DNA from: Ascaris suum
Taxonomy: Eukaryota > Nematoda > Chromadorea > Rhabditida > Ascarididae
Assembly: GCA_013433145.1 (NCBI GenBank)
Contig: CM024169.1
Location: 4,216,001 to 4,280,000 of the forward strand
DNA length: 64,000 bases
Reading direction: 5' to 3'
Part shown: positions 1-12,187 of the stretch, piece after piece
Layout: every line of letters begins with the position of its first letter
Position numbering within the stretch: position 1 is the stretch's first letter
Position numbers and translations under genes: made by a program
Notes under the pieces: model-generated
What the model was told of the DNA's origin: nothing
The model's database searches: none
Seen by the model: only the letters and a program-made list of their open reading frames with translations

Positions 1-2201
1 CGAAAGAGGTTGGGTTGCTTCCAGAATAAAACTTTATCATACCAGAACAACTTTCTTTCTTTGGTCGATCACGGTTCGCAGCGGATGACTACGATCCTCG
101 AGAATCTTCTCCTTGAAAACATATCTACCTTCTCTAGAAAGTTGCAGAATCAACCACGTGCCAAGTTCAAGCGAATTCCGTTTTGGGTTTTCGAGGCGTA
201 TCTGAAAACAAATGCTTGCTCCCAACACTTACATGCAATGCCTTCCAAATAAAAGTCATCGACGGCCCTATGCGTGCAGATCTCAACCTTGGGTTCACCC
301 AGCCTCAGATACTCCAATCACTTTGGAGCATAACTATTGCGGGCGCCATTAGCGAAAGATTAAACTCAGTGAATAGCACAGATTCGACAGCCCTCATTTG
401 ATGAGCTGTAACTGATGTGAAAAAGTTGAACAGCCGTATTTTTGGAACTTAACAAAGGAAATGGTATGATCTGCTCTCGATTAAACGAGTGAAGGGTAGT
501 GGCGATGTTTCTAGAATATTTTCAATGCAAAGACTATCAAGATATACGACAACAGGAACGATAAGGATGAATTAAGTCAGAACGTTCCATGTACCTTGAA
601 ACGTAGGAAGGACAAAAGTACAACGGCTTATAAAGCATTCAAGCTCAGATCGTTGCACAATAACACGGCATAATAGTAGACTCAAGGATTTGTTTACTAA
701 CTAAATGAGGATTGTTTCTTAACAAACAGTCTTCGAATGCTACAGTTTGAGCACTTTGAGGTAATTATTCATATCTACTGTATATGATATAGTTATAGTA
801 GTTATAGCAAAAAGTGATAAAAAGGAAAAACATGCCAGGGGTAATTAAGCGACACGCGCTATTTGAAATCATGTTCAACAAGCCGACCAAACTCATCGTT
901 AGTGATAAGACACGTGCTTCTTTAAAACCACAAATCAAGCCTGCCAACCCCATGAACTGCTCCCAGTCAATAAAAAGGGCACATACTGCTTCCTTATTTC
1001 AACTGACTCGACTAGTTTTACAAATGGATAAAAGTTGGCTACTTTTTTGCAACTCAGCTGAGACACGACGAAATTGTCAGCGAGAATGACATGAACATCG
1101 TCACACATTAGAATACCTAAATTGAATATAATATAAACTACGACTTAAAATTGAATAAAGATAAGATGCACATCATACTCTGCGGCAGACACCACATCCA
1201 ACAAATTTCAGCACAGTTCTAGGTTAAATGGCTTTTACGTTCGAAGAACCCAGAAGAGAGATAGATAAGAAGCTATAATGTGCTTTGAAGGAGCAAAAAA
1301 TACAAAACTCACTAAACATGACATAATGACTTTTACTTTTATCCTATATCATGTACAACCGATCGATTGTATTCAATTCATATAGAAGAATCAACAACAA
1401 AAAATTCACATTCAATCCACCCGCCAATCGTCTGAATATGTCAGTATGAGCTTGTAAATATTACAGAAGGCGGAATAACTCAAGCAGAAAATGATCAAGT
1501 GGAAAGAGATTGGGTTTTAGATCTAAGGCACTGACTAAATTCTATGACGTTATTGCGGACCACAGATTAAGCCTTGGAGATCCAACTTTTGCTCTCAATA
1601 AGAGGGGTTTTCGCACATGCAAAAGATGAATATCTGCTTCTTTCAATTGTTTTCAATTCTATGACTTTTAAACCTCAAAGACTATTCACAGGGCTCCACA
1701 AGTATGCTCCGATTTTCAACGGAAGTTGTTAAGCAGGAGGATGGAATTTAGACATGCTGATCACGAATATCAACTTTACTGTTAGCAGTATCCACTTCTA
1801 AAGGTTTCTGAGGTCAGTTCAACAGTAATTATATTCGCTGCTTCCTTTGTAAAATCAGAGGAAGTGATGTGACATAAGTGGAAAACAGTGTGTCAAGCTT
1901 TTTGATTATACTGAAAAAGACGGTGCGCTTTTAGACACAGTAGAAAAACAGAAGCACTGAATACATCCGTAAAGAACTTTCGGTGCGAAATCGTAACTTT
2001 ATTACCTAAGAATGGTACCTCGAAAACCTGTTTCATACTTAATGAAAACTTGTGGCCAAAAATTAGAGATCCAGGTGAGGCGGATAGCCCCAGGGCCTCC
2101 ACCAAATTCCTAAAAACTGTACTTCAAAAGTAGCCTTGCCCATCAATGCTTAATATTATTCACATTTTACATAGCATTCTGACGGGTAAGGGTTAGCCTA
2201 C
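1..2201. other. Gene-free stretch, AT-rich
   Basis: I see no exon here that combines a coding-like reading frame with good splice sites. The open frames present (for example 814-1089 plus, 765-953 minus, 1893-2105 minus) are short, lack recognisable motifs and are about as long as chance allows at this base composition. Confidence 0.5.
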
Positions 2202-2330
2202 CTCGGAAGGGATTCGATCACCCTTCGGCGCAACAGTAGCAACGACAGCTTCATCTGTGGTCATCTCGACGACGACTCCCTTTACCGTTTCCATACCTAT
2301 TAATGGTGCGTCCCTCATCTTTGCTGCCGC
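2202..2330 (-). CDS. Candidate internal exon, unrecognised protein
   Basis: On the minus strand a TTTTAG acceptor is followed by 43 uninterrupted codons and then a GTAGGC donor, with phase 0 at both ends. The translation begins AAAKMRDAPLIGME and ends PKGDRIPSE. It is rich in Val, Thr and Glu and reads like protein, but I do not recognise a family. GC content is higher than in the flanks. No companion exon could be joined to it, and it lies immediately next to a GC-richer, possibly repetitive stretch at 2340-2612. It may therefore be a fragment carried by a repeat rather than part of a living gene. Confidence 0.33.
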
Positions 2331-2339
2331 CTAAAACAA

Positions 2340-2612
2340 ATTGGCATGAAGCCGCGCCAACAACTAGACGTCAGCCACTCCTAAAGGAGTATCTTTACAG
2401 CACTGGAAAAAACTGAGGTGTTGGTTAAATCCGATGCCAGCTATACTAGCAACCGCAACGGATGCAACCCACCACCACGCTGAGATAGAATTAAAGCGGA
2501 CCCAGAACGGAATGAGTAAAAAGTGGCTGCCTAACTGGCTAGGCCTCGTACGGCTCTAACCCATTTCTATATGGCCACGGGTTAAACCCGCTCTCGGCCG
2601 CCACTGAGCCAC
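2340..2612 (-). repeat. Possible tRNA-derived SINE-like repeat
   Basis: Read on the minus strand, the block opens with GTGGCTCAGTGGC, which fits the RNA polymerase III box A pattern TRGYNNARNNG. About 45 bases on comes GGGTTAGAGCC, a loose match to box B. The block is GC-richer than its surroundings and has no open frame. No poly(A) tail or target duplication was identified. A tRNA-derived SINE is one explanation; a fragment of another repeat is equally possible. Confidence 0.25.
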
Positions 2613-3239
2613 ATTTAACCTATGCTTAAGAAGGTACGCATTTTAAAAAGCGTGAGGATGTCCACTGCTAGTGAGTCGGTAAAATACGACTTTAGTATAT
2701 CACATCAAGCCTAAGGTCAGGAGGCGTAGAGAGAGAGAGATGGATAAAACAAGATAAAAGACATTTCAAAGTAAAACCACTAATAATTGAGAGTCCGATC
2801 GATAATAGAAAATACACAACAATAAGTGATATGCTCATTTTGCTGACAATAACAAAACGGAAAAGAAATAGCAGAAGAGTGTGCAAGACACAACATCAAC
2901 AACATCGATCGACTGACTCACAGGAGCACTTTGTTAGGCTTTCAATTATAACAATATCACTCAGCTTAAATTCAAACGACTGCAGGTAACCACATGAAAG
3001 TAAATATATTGCCCGCCTCAACAATATGAGGCAGCATTTTCTGCAACAAACATCTTTACTTGTACAATAAAGAAAGCATGGAAAACACGCGTCCAATTGC
3101 GTAAACGTACAGGGAAGCAATAAAGTATATGCAGGTATGAACACTGCACGTAACTATGCGTTTTAAAAGCCAAAAAGCGGTTAACGAAAGCAAAGACCAG
3201 AGACCATGCAGAATAGAGACACATAGCCATGCCAAAATG

Positions 3240-5410
3240 AAAATGTGATAATGGTTAGTCATAGCCGAGAAGCAGTGGATATCGCCAACCTGTTTCAAGC
3301 GTCGCTTAAAGCACGGCAAATTACCGGCGATAACCACAACACATGACAAGGAGCTCCGGGTGGAAACAACAAGAAAAGGAAAGGAATTAAGCACATCATT
3401 TCGATTTGCTGACTTCCTTTCAATTTGAAGTTGGTGAACCCTCGAGCGCAGTTTATAAAGGAGAAAACGCTCTCGAATGGAATGTCTGAGAAACTTTCAA
3501 CCGTCTTGAAACAAAAATATAAATCGAACTCGATACCACAGAGGTTTCGAATCGAAAATACGAAGCCGTATGGAATGGCCCTAGTTGAACTCATTTATCT
3601 TTTTTTCACGAACCGCCGTTGAACTAAAGGCCGCTATAATGAATCGCCGTTGAACTCTCTCAATTATCTCGACATCCTTTTTCACGGAAGGGGACCAAAC
3701 CTGAGTACGGTACTCCAAAATGGGGCAACAGTAGGCAACGAAGGCTTCCCGATAATTTTCTACGCAACTGCATTGCACCGGATGCAGAATAAGAATACAA
3801 CTCGTAACTTGAGCAGCTCTCCGCGAAACTTCAACTGTGCCAGCTAAGGTGGGAACTCACGCAAACACCTAGATAGATCCTTCATCACGTTCTTTGCAGG
3901 CAGATCGCGACCGCATAAACGCATCTTTGCAGGCAGAAGAAATTTGAGTGCAACACAGAGCATTTCTCAACGGATATATCGAGTTGCCATAGCTGTGACC
4001 ACTTTTCTAATGAAACCTGTCCTAAGAGAATACGTTGTAATCGAGTTGGGATTCAGTAACAGATCTGTATATTTTCACATCATCAGTATATAGCTTGCAG
4101 CAGCTTAATAAGTTCTCTGGAGCATCGTTTACATAAAGCAGAAATAGAAGAGGCCCTAGAACTCTGTCCTGCACCACCCCAATCAGCAGAATGCAGCGAA
4201 GACGAGGCATTCCCAACTTTCACTCAGAAACTTCGTCCGCATAAAAAACCTTCCAACGAGACTAGGACATCGTCATCTATTCCATGCGCCTTCAGCCTAA
4301 GCAACAGTTTCGAGTGGGTCACCAAGTCAAAAGCTTTGGCAAAATCAATATACACCACATCTGCTTGGAAACCGTTATTGAGGGCTTCGTGCCAGTCGCA
4401 ATAGAACGTCATGAGTTGTGCAATCATGGACTTTCGTTTGTGGAAGCCGCGCTGGTTAGCGCTGATAATGTTAGAAAGCGTAAGATGACTAAGAATTGAT
4501 TTTCTCAGAATTATTTCTAGCACGTTGCAAAAAGAGGGCATAAGACTAATGGGACGGAAGTGGAAACACAGTTTAATGGAGGTAATATAATACTAGAAAA
4601 TCTTCGGTAATAATACTAGAAATGTAGTTTTCCGAGCATCTGGAATGGTGTCTATTACAAGAATACGCCCAAACGGAAGATATAAGGAGTAATAAAGGCC
4701 TCTTGTGGCTTCCTTGATGAACAGCGAAGGTGTACTTTCTGGTATTAGCGATACCTTGTGTTTAAGCTCAGAAATGGCCTCTCTGACTACGCCCACATCT
4801 ACCCTGACGGCATCCACATGATGTTGCATATATGTGGGGAAAGAGAGAAGGATACCGTTGTCCATTTTAAAAACCTGCCCAAAAGAATGCGGCGAACTGC
4901 ACCGACTTTGCATAATCATCGGAGAGGAACCGACCATCGGACCGTCGTCAGTGGTAATGCTTTCAGTGCGTTGATCTGACCTGCTTTTATTATTCAAGTA
5001 TTTAAAGAATGCAACATGGCTGACAGAAAAAAACCAGGCATTTTCAGGGTTTTCTTCCCATTTCTTGCATGCCTTGCGGCAATCGTTGATGCATTTTGGG
5101 AATGCAGTCATTTTATGTGCATTTCGTCGATCTTTCCACAGGAAGTATCGCTTCGAAGCTGCACGGTGAAGATAACAATGCATATGAGAAGGAAGAGCTT
5201 TATTTCTCCCTGGCGAACACCCACGATAGTACGACTCGCTAAATGCAGAAATTTAGCAACTACAGTATACGACATGCATCGAACTCAAAATCGCAGTCAT
5301 ATCCCAATGAGCAGCCACCGGTCTGAGCCCAATTGCAATGACCCTAATGACGACAGCAGATTGCTAGAAGTGGCCAATACCACAACGATCACTTGATCCA
5401 AAATTCGGAA
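3240..5410 (-). mobile_element. Decayed non-LTR retrotransposon (LINE, CR1/Jockey-like)
   Basis: Successive minus-strand frames spell a linker, reverse transcriptase and C-terminal region in the expected order, broken by frameshifts and stops. The boundaries are approximate, taken from where recognisable protein similarity ends. The endonuclease domain that should lie upstream (above 5410) was not recognised, so the copy may be 5'-truncated, as LINE copies usually are. No poly(A) tail or target duplication could be defined at the 3' side near 3240. Confidence 0.8.
3250..5183 (-). pseudogene. LINE ORF2 remnant: reverse transcriptase and C-terminal region
   Basis: Reading down the minus strand: 5183-4593 gives the pre-RT linker, with KACKKWEENPENA and then FFKYLNNK and TDDGP. 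4541-4224 gives RT fingers and palm with SANQRGFHKRKS and VVYIDFAKAFDLV, where the first catalytic Asp is kept. 4216-4022 gives the region normally PQGSVLGPLLF, here VQDRVLGPLLF, and the catalytic box as YTDD rather than YADD. 4020-3840 keeps a KCSVLH-like strand. 3778-3581 gives the typical LINE tail PILEYRTQVWSPSVKKD with ERVQRRF. 3594-3295 continues with DIPFESVFSF and FTNFKLKGSQ, then a CFKRRLKQV-like end. At least four frame changes separate these blocks, so no intact protein can be made. It resembles CR1/Jockey-superfamily elements; finer placement would need alignment. Confidence 0.82.
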
Positions 5411-7898
5411 TTTTTTTTTTAAAGATGCACCTGTATCGAGCAATGAATCCAGCAAGATGTTTTTGCGTTAGGCACATCAGTCAAGCTAACGAGAAAATAT
5501 TCTGCGAGAAGATCGCTCTGCACATTCACATCATAACTGTTCACTCGGTAAAGTGGAGTAGTAAATCCACCAAAGGTAGTGAGGAGTAACACAACAGCAC
5601 CGTTCAAGTAGTCGAAAAGTTACCTACTTTCCCGAACACTACAACCTGTCGACGATGTGCCACTATGAAACGGAGATGGTAAGCATCTGCCCAAGAAAAA
5701 CCAGCATTCACCAACCAGTTCGCATCCGGAGTTCAGCGCCGACGTTCCAGTTCCTCCAAATGAGATGCCTTTTTGCTTGGATAGCTATACCACCTCCTTC
5801 CACACTGCAAGACCTATTTGAATGAAATACATTACATCTGGAGCCTAGTGATAGCAACGAATCAGGCACTTTATCCAGTAACCACGCTGCGCAAAGATCT
5901 ACGTCTGGATCAAAGCACCGGAGTGACTCTCACACCGGAAGCTTATTCACAGAAGGCGATAGTTATAAAATATGCAACTAAAAGATGATAGTGTTTATCC
6001 GTACTGACAACACCAAAAGATGCGCCCGAATTGTTCGTGTCGTTTTGGTTCGCATGTTCGAAAAGGCTGTCAGCTATGGGTTCCGAGATCCTGAACTTCG
6101 GAGCGCGCTGGTCGCGATGATGTTTCGCAGAAACTCCGTTTTTTCTCTCGCCTCCGTGTATTAACTGATTACCCTTTATAATCAACTTGGTGAGAGTCTA
6201 ATGATTTGGCTTATGTTTCTGGCGCTCCTTTCATTACTTTTTCCTTTCTTCCCCGGTCAACGACGGATGGATATAAGCATGTTGGAACCCCATCCCCTTC
6301 AGCTTGCGCACATCGTTTAAAACATGTTTCGCATCATGGTAGTTCCCAAAAAATTACTTTGATAGGTCTCATTGTACCCTACTGCTGAGAGATCCCATTC
6401 TGAAAATCTGAAGGACGGAATCGGAATTGATCACCTCAAAATGCCTAAAACTGTTCCACACTCCACATTATTTCTTCCTCGGGGGGGGGGGGGGAAGGAG
6501 GTGGGGAATTCAGCAACTTCCGTGACCCCAGCGAGGACGACAGATCGTTCGCGAAGATCTCCTCGGCCTGTTGAACTGCGCCTAAGTACCGTGTGCCTTG
6601 TGGATTTGTGCTGTCGCAATCATTGATTTTAGGCTGTCCACTACCGCTCGCACTATCGCTATTTTGTTGACGAAATTCCGCCGTATGATATCACGCAGTT
6701 TGGCTCCGAGTCCATCTTCAATGCTATTGGCACCTCAAACTTCGGCAGTTAACACAGATTCGAAAAACTCTAGATTGGGATAGGTTCATGACACCGACAC
6801 CATTTTGTTGGGAAACAATTAGACAGACCGAAAACATTGGCTTCTTGGTGACAACAAAGAGTTCATGAAATGTCGCATTTGAGAAAGCACCTGCATAGAA
6901 CAAAGAAGATCTCCCGTTAACGACATTCAGTCAACATATAAAAGAGTTCGTGCAAAGGGAAAAATTTAGCGCTTATATACATGACGTATTTCTAAGAGCT
7001 CGATGGAAGCACTAACTCAACTATTGAGCATGAAATCATGGAAGAGGCGAATCTGTGATCGATCACGACGTGGCCCTCCTGCTGGACCGCAGAATATGGG
7101 AATCCGCGGGTACTCAAGAAATCTCTAGCAAAGGAATCTCTAAAGGATCTCTAGCAAAACCAGGAAAAAAACCGTGACTCGTCGGTCACGACAGTGAAGG
7201 AATTCGTGACCTACAGCAATACAACTTATCGTCCTGTCTCCTGCCCGTCTAAGCGCCGACTCCTGTCCTGCAAGCTTTGAAGTTCTGTTCACTTGCTTTT
7301 GATCTTTAACAAATTCTTCTCTGTCATCAGCTGCTATAGCGCAGACATTTGCAGTGAAGTTTAATTGAGGAGAAACGAAATAAAATGTCATATTTTCATG
7401 GATTAGGTCACCCCGATATTCGAGATTTCCTATGCATATTTCTTTCTGCTCAAGTTTCAAGAGCCTGACGATTTATTTTAAACGTTCTCTTTTACTCAAC
7501 GAAGGGATTTTCTATTAGAAGAAGGAAGTTTCTTAGCATAAAAGAGTTGCCTAATAAATTATCTCTAAGAAGAGAAGCGGAAAGAGAAAAAGATTGAGAG
7601 ATTCAACGACGTGTAGAATATTATTTGTACATTTCGGCATAATGTCCGACGGGATGTCAAATATCGTTAGTGGAAACGAATCGGGTTGCAATGAACAAAC
7701 AGTTCGCTCTTCATGGAAATATCTTGTTTCGCTCTAATCTCGATGTACCGCAACAATGCTGAATGATTTAACAAATTGTTGTTTTCTTGTCGTTTCATCT
7801 ACGTAAACTGGTTTTTCATATCAGAGCACATTTATCCCAGCGTGTTTTGTCGCAAAAACCGATAGAATAAAAGAATATAACAGTTATCCATACCGCCG
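5411..7898. other. Gene-free stretch with a poly-G tract
   Basis: No supported exon. The longest frame, 7140-7460 on the minus strand, translates to a plausible but unrecognised peptide with N-glycosylation sequons and no convincing splice sites around it. The part next to 5411 may hold remnants of the LINE 5' region. The stretch from 7460 to 7900 leads into the collagen promoter. Confidence 0.45.
6481..6494 (+). repeat. Poly-G homopolymer (14 G)
   Basis: An uninterrupted run of 14 G, followed by AAGGAGG. Similar G or C runs occur at 13985-13993, 18182-18191, 18898-18909, 18929-18939, 22430-22441 and 31377-31388, a recurrent feature of this DNA. Confidence 0.9.
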
Positions 7899-7904
7899 TA
7901 TATA
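7899..7904 (+). promoter_or_regulatory. TATA-like box of the collagen gene
   Basis: TATATA lies 47 bases upstream of the collagen start codon, in the context CCGTATATAGTGG. The spacing suits a short leader. Whether the mRNA is trans-spliced cannot be judged; no clear TTTTCAG lies between this box and the ATG. Confidence 0.4.
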
Positions 7905-7945
7905 GTGGTCTGATTTATCGTTAAAGACATTCAAATTGCAACGTA

Positions 7946-10385
7946 ATGCATGCCGAAGAGCGTTTCGCTAGTATTGCCGGATTATGCTCGCTCTCTTCGA
8001 TTCTTGCGTGTTTCATCGTTATTCCACTGCTTTACATCCAACTTAACGAAATCCAAAATGAAGTAAGTCAGAGATAATCAATTATGTTTGCTTTTGATGA
8101 CAGAATCCGCGTATACTCTACCAAACGTGTGTATGAAGAAAAGTGAAATCTGGAGAGAGCTGCTTCCTGATTCTTGACTTCTAGGAGTATTTTTTCGAAC
8201 CTGCATTTAAGTTCTTTAAGGTATTGAAAGTGTTGGGGGTTAAAAGCCAGATGACAACGGCGCTGATGATGAACGGAAAACCATATTTTTACAGCCGTTT
8301 GCGCCGCCTTTAATTTATGAAGCTTCAATGAGACAGCATTGCTGTCGTCTCCCTTTTGCTTTTATTTTTTGCTTGAGGTAACGGAAGGGAGCAATTTGCG
8401 CTATGTCCAGCATATCACTTAGCACAGCCTCTTCCAGTACCTACTCCGTTATTCGGACCAACATTTCGTATTACCTTCTCAGGCAGCACCTTTACCGTAC
8501 ACTTTCACCCGGCGGCATGACCAGGTTCAGAAGTTATTCCAATTTAGGTGGAGACATGCGGTAGTTGATTAAATTTCCTGTTACGGCATAAGGAGCAACG
8601 AAAGTTTCAGCATCACCGTCTACTTTCAGACGGCAAAACCTTCGAGGAGAAACGCCCTCTCCTGTTTCTTTAGTCTGCTAGCTTAATAGTTTTAGAAGAG
8701 TTCTTTCTTACGATTGCACCCTGCACATGAAAACTTTTTTCGCCATCTGAACATATGTCAAAGGACATATTCCCTATAAATTTGACGGCAACTCGAGAAG
8801 GGCCACAGTTTTTGTCGGTCGAAAATGTATTGTCATTTTTTAGGTTATCGGCGGAATCGCCGAATTCCGTGCGGAAATGGATTCCGCATGGAATGAAATA
8901 ATAACTATTCAAATCAGTGTCACTCCTCAAAGTCAGCGACGAAAGAACGCCTTCGATAGTATCTTCAGGAACAAGCGTCAAAACTTCGGTTCATTGCCTG
9001 CATTTTGTACCTGTAAACCGGCGACGATAAAATGCCCGCCAGGATCTGCAGGACCCTCTGGACGACCGGGAAACGATGGAGGTAGTTTTAATGTTTGTAA
9101 ACCCAACAAAAATGGAAGGTAAACGAATTTTGCATAACGGCGCATTGTGGGCGTTTCTTTTGCAAGTTTACAATGCGATACTTTATGCGCGAAGTGTGTC
9201 TTTTCTTAGAATTGGTATCTACACTTCCACTTGTCAATTAGAAACGCAACGAGCGAATAGGACTTATCTCACAATTTTTAATAACAATGAAAGCTCATTC
9301 AAATTTCGGAAGTCAAAGAAAACAAAAGTCTCAGCACATTATCTTCTCGTTGCAATTATGTAAAACTGATGCACAATTGAAATCTTTTTTCATTCTTCTG
9401 AAACATTCAGTGTGCTAATCCTATGTTGCGGGCGGAACTGCAAAAAGCGCATAAGAATAGTGGTCGTCTTAGGGGCAGCTTCGCGTCTCCTTAAACCGGA
9501 ATCGAATGCCGAACAGTTGAAGTGATTCGTTTATTGATATCGGTCACCCATCCCCGAGTAACCACTGTGATATCCATATGAAGAGAGGGTGAATCTTGTA
9601 TGGAATTTGATGGATTTTCAAGAGTCATATTTGCATATTTGCCCGGTTTTCGTCTTTTTTTTTTGAAAGAGGCGAGAAGCACAGTTTCATCAGCTGTACA
9701 TATTTTCGCATTCAACATTTAGAATTCCTTTAAGTTCTTTTCATTTCCCCCTCATATCACACCCAGGGAAGTGTTCCAACCGACCAAAATAAGAAAAAGC
9801 TATCTTGAACTTTCAGCCAATGGGTCACCAGGTCGCGCCGGAGAAGATGGTGTTCCAGGTCCTCCAGGAGAGCCATGTGTGCAGGATGCAGGGCCATGCA
9901 TCAGATGTCCAGCTGGCCCACCTGGCTATCCGGGACCGCCAGGTCTGAGTGGTGAACCTGGATACGACGGCCGGGATGGAGAACCTGGCACAGAAGGTTA
10001 CCCTGGTGAAGAAGGACGTGAGGGACCTACTGGACAACAAGGGCCGCCTGGAAAGCCAGGACCTCAGGGCCCACCGGGACGGCCAGGGATCAACGGATCA
10101 CGCGGTAAAGGGAAGCCAGGGCCAAAGGGTCACTATGGTCCACCAGGCCCACCTGGCTATCGCGGCATTGGTGGGATTCCCGGGATTCCTGGTCGATCAG
10201 GATATGAAGGTCCGTTTGGCCCAGCGGGCAGACCAGGGAATGACGGGATTAATGGTTTGCCAGGAATCCAGGGGATACTCGGCCTCCCAGGCAAGGATGC
10301 TTTATATTGTCCGTGCCCGTCGCGGGGCAGCAGTTTCGTGAAAGAGCAGGTCTTTATCAACTCAGGCTATCAAAGAGTCATATAA
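7946..10385 (+). CDS. Cuticle collagen, 307 aa, three exons
   Basis: Exons 7946-8062, 8844-9081 and 9817-10385 (117+238+569 = 924 nt). Splice sites are GTAAGT/TTTTTAG and GTAGTT/TTTCAG; intron phases are 0 and 1. Residues 1-39 hold an N-terminal hydrophobic anchor (FIVIPLLYI). Residues 40-60 match the nematode cuticle collagen N-terminal block ([14 protein letters not shown]). RNKR at 81-84 fits a furin/BLI-4-type cleavage site. CTC at 94-96 and C103 start the first cysteine cluster. Gly-X-Y then runs across the exon 2/3 junction, which fixes the donor at 9082 rather than the stronger-looking GTAAAC at 9119. A break [11 protein letters not shown] is followed by a long Gly-X-Y domain with one short interruption near [16 protein letters not shown] near the C-terminus resembles the SQT-1/ROL-6 style tail. 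The product is a secreted structural protein that trimerises and is crosslinked into the exoskeleton. The exact orthologue is not assigned. Confidence 0.93.
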
Positions 10386-11158
10386 CCGGCATCGGCCATT
10401 TCCGCCCTTATTTCCAAATCTCCGCTTGTTGAAAGCGCAGAGTAAGCCGACTATGTGGATTCATGCATTTTTCTGTATAAACGGTGAGCTCATCATCACG
10501 GGGGTTGCAAATGTGAATTACGGAGGTTGCAGATTGATGTTTTCAAGCAGTTAACGAAACCTACTTCATCAAGCTCTCAGTTACTACCGCCAAAGCGAGG
10601 TTGCACGCCACACAGATTTTCTAAAGCAAAAATTCAGCGCGTTTGAATTATAAAGATTCTCGTGCTGCTGAAGAGACTTTGTAGATTTTGCCAAATTTTA
10701 GACTTAGAGATCGTGCCAAGCATTTAATGCAATGTAATTAGCACGCGATTCGTGAACTTTCGCATGGCGAGACTTCGGCACATTCATTGGGATGATTAGC
10801 TTCAGTTTGCATCTGAAGGAATGGCTGCGTTTTAGAGAATCAACGATTTTCATACAATCGGTCTCGTGAGGCCATAGTGATCAGCACGGTTAAACAAAAA
10901 AGATAAGTGGAAATAAATGTTAAGGCAGATAGCATAGTGTGTGCTTCTGCAATGAACTACGCAGTTTCTATACTGTCAACAAATAGTAAAACTCATGCAG
11001 CGATGTATTCAATTTTCCTTCAATCTATGTGCGCTAGTGATTTTCTACAGAGAATTTTTTCCGACCTTATCGGTTGCAAGGTGGAACCTGACCGGTTTGA
11101 AATGCATGCTTGTTTGTAGCCGCATTTATTTGTTCACAATTGTCTACGAATATTTCAG
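10386..11158. other. Intergenic, or 5' part of the next gene
   Basis: No confident exon. It must hold the collagen 3' UTR and probably the missing first exon(s) of the gene whose exons start at 11159. An AATAAA occurs near 10911, about 525 bases after the collagen stop, and is the nearest clear polyadenylation signal I found. Confidence 0.4.
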
Positions 11159-12170
11159 AAATGTGATAAATCAGTGTGAGACTAAACCTCCCCATCCTTG
11201 CAACTCGAGATCCAACGGTTCACACTTCAGACTATGGCTGGGAAATCCTCACCTGAGAGATGTCATACGAGGAGGAGGAATTCCTGAGCAGTTTCGAAAT
11301 GCTTCTGGGGATTTTCAACGGTAAACTCTGCCTAGCTCGGAACCTCTTGTCTGTCTTTCATCTCTTTTGAAATCGGAAGCCTGTGACCTAAGCCGGCTCG
11401 ACACGCGCCTTGTATCGTAGCTAAACAGTTCATCTAGTCGTCCAAACATTCGAAGCAAACATTTCAGGCTTTCGGCCATATTTTCGTTGACTGCTGCTTT
11501 AAAAGTTGGCCCAAATTTTCTCACATATCCTTACATAATGCCTTTTCCAATGGAACTTGGGCAAATCTACAAAAGGTGTATCGATATGCAACATGTAAGT
11601 CATACTCCCCTAGTGGTCTGTCTAGAAAACACCTGCAACATCAAAGAATACAAGTACAATGGAATTTATTCTTCGTGTTACTTGCTACTCGGTCGCGGGT
11701 CATATTAAATTAGCACTTCTCCCATTACTTTACATTCCGCCGTCTTCGAACGCATCTGAAATTCGGCGGTGCTTGAATCAGGTACTCGAATATGATGTGC
11801 CCCGACCACACGCCCTGTATCCGGCTTCTCACAATGCAATTTCCCCACAGGTTTTCTAGCCGCTCTCATATTGTGGATGATTCTTCAGAGAACTGCATTC
11901 TTCCGCGATGCAAAATTTTCAACAATGGTCACTGTTGCATTTTAGGTACGCAACTCTTTCTCGTATGTACGGTTGATTTTCTGCATAAGTTATAAAAAAC
12001 TTTTACAAATTTGGGTAAGTTGCGCAAAAGAGGCAACAGCAACGATACCTTCGGGAAAATGGAGCAGATATTACAACAGCAATTTCGACGATAGTCAGAA
12101 CGTCGAAACATTAGCAAAGGAAGATGAACGACGAGCAAGACCATTCAACGGACGAGAAGGGATCAAGTGA
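11159..12170 (+). CDS. Unrecognised protein, last three exons (5' end missing)
   Basis: Exons 11159-11320, 11468-11594 and 11946-12170 have good sites (TTTCAG...GTAAAC, TTTCAG...GTAAGT, TTTTAG...stop), and the intron phases agree (2, then 0). The first exon starts in phase 2, so an upstream exon is required. The first exon gives a Cys/Pro motif NQCETKPPHPC and WLGNPHLRDVIRGGG. The second gives SLTAALKVGPNFLTYPY and FPMELGQIYKRC. The last has a hydrophobic segment LIFCISYKKLLQIW, then a hydrophilic tail ending RRARPFNGREGIK and a TGA stop. I recognise no domain. A complete polyadenylation signal 12 bases past the stop supports a genuine 3' end. The second exon is also fully open in another frame, so part of the translation could be wrong. 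Confidence 0.45.
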
Positions 12171-12181
12171 TATACCAATAC

Positions 12182-12187
12182 AATAAA
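12182..12187 (+). terminator. Polyadenylation signal AATAAA
   Basis: A canonical AATAAA lies 12 bases after the stop codon of the 11159-12170 model, in the context ACCAATACAATAAACAG. The position fits a nematode gene with a very short 3' UTR. Confidence 0.45.

Noticed and set aside
9082..9122. Collagen exon 2 extended to the GTAAAC donor at 9119
   Set aside because: That reading breaks the Gly-X-Y register and gives the wrong phase for exon 3, whereas ending at 9081 gives continuous Gly-X-Y across the junction.
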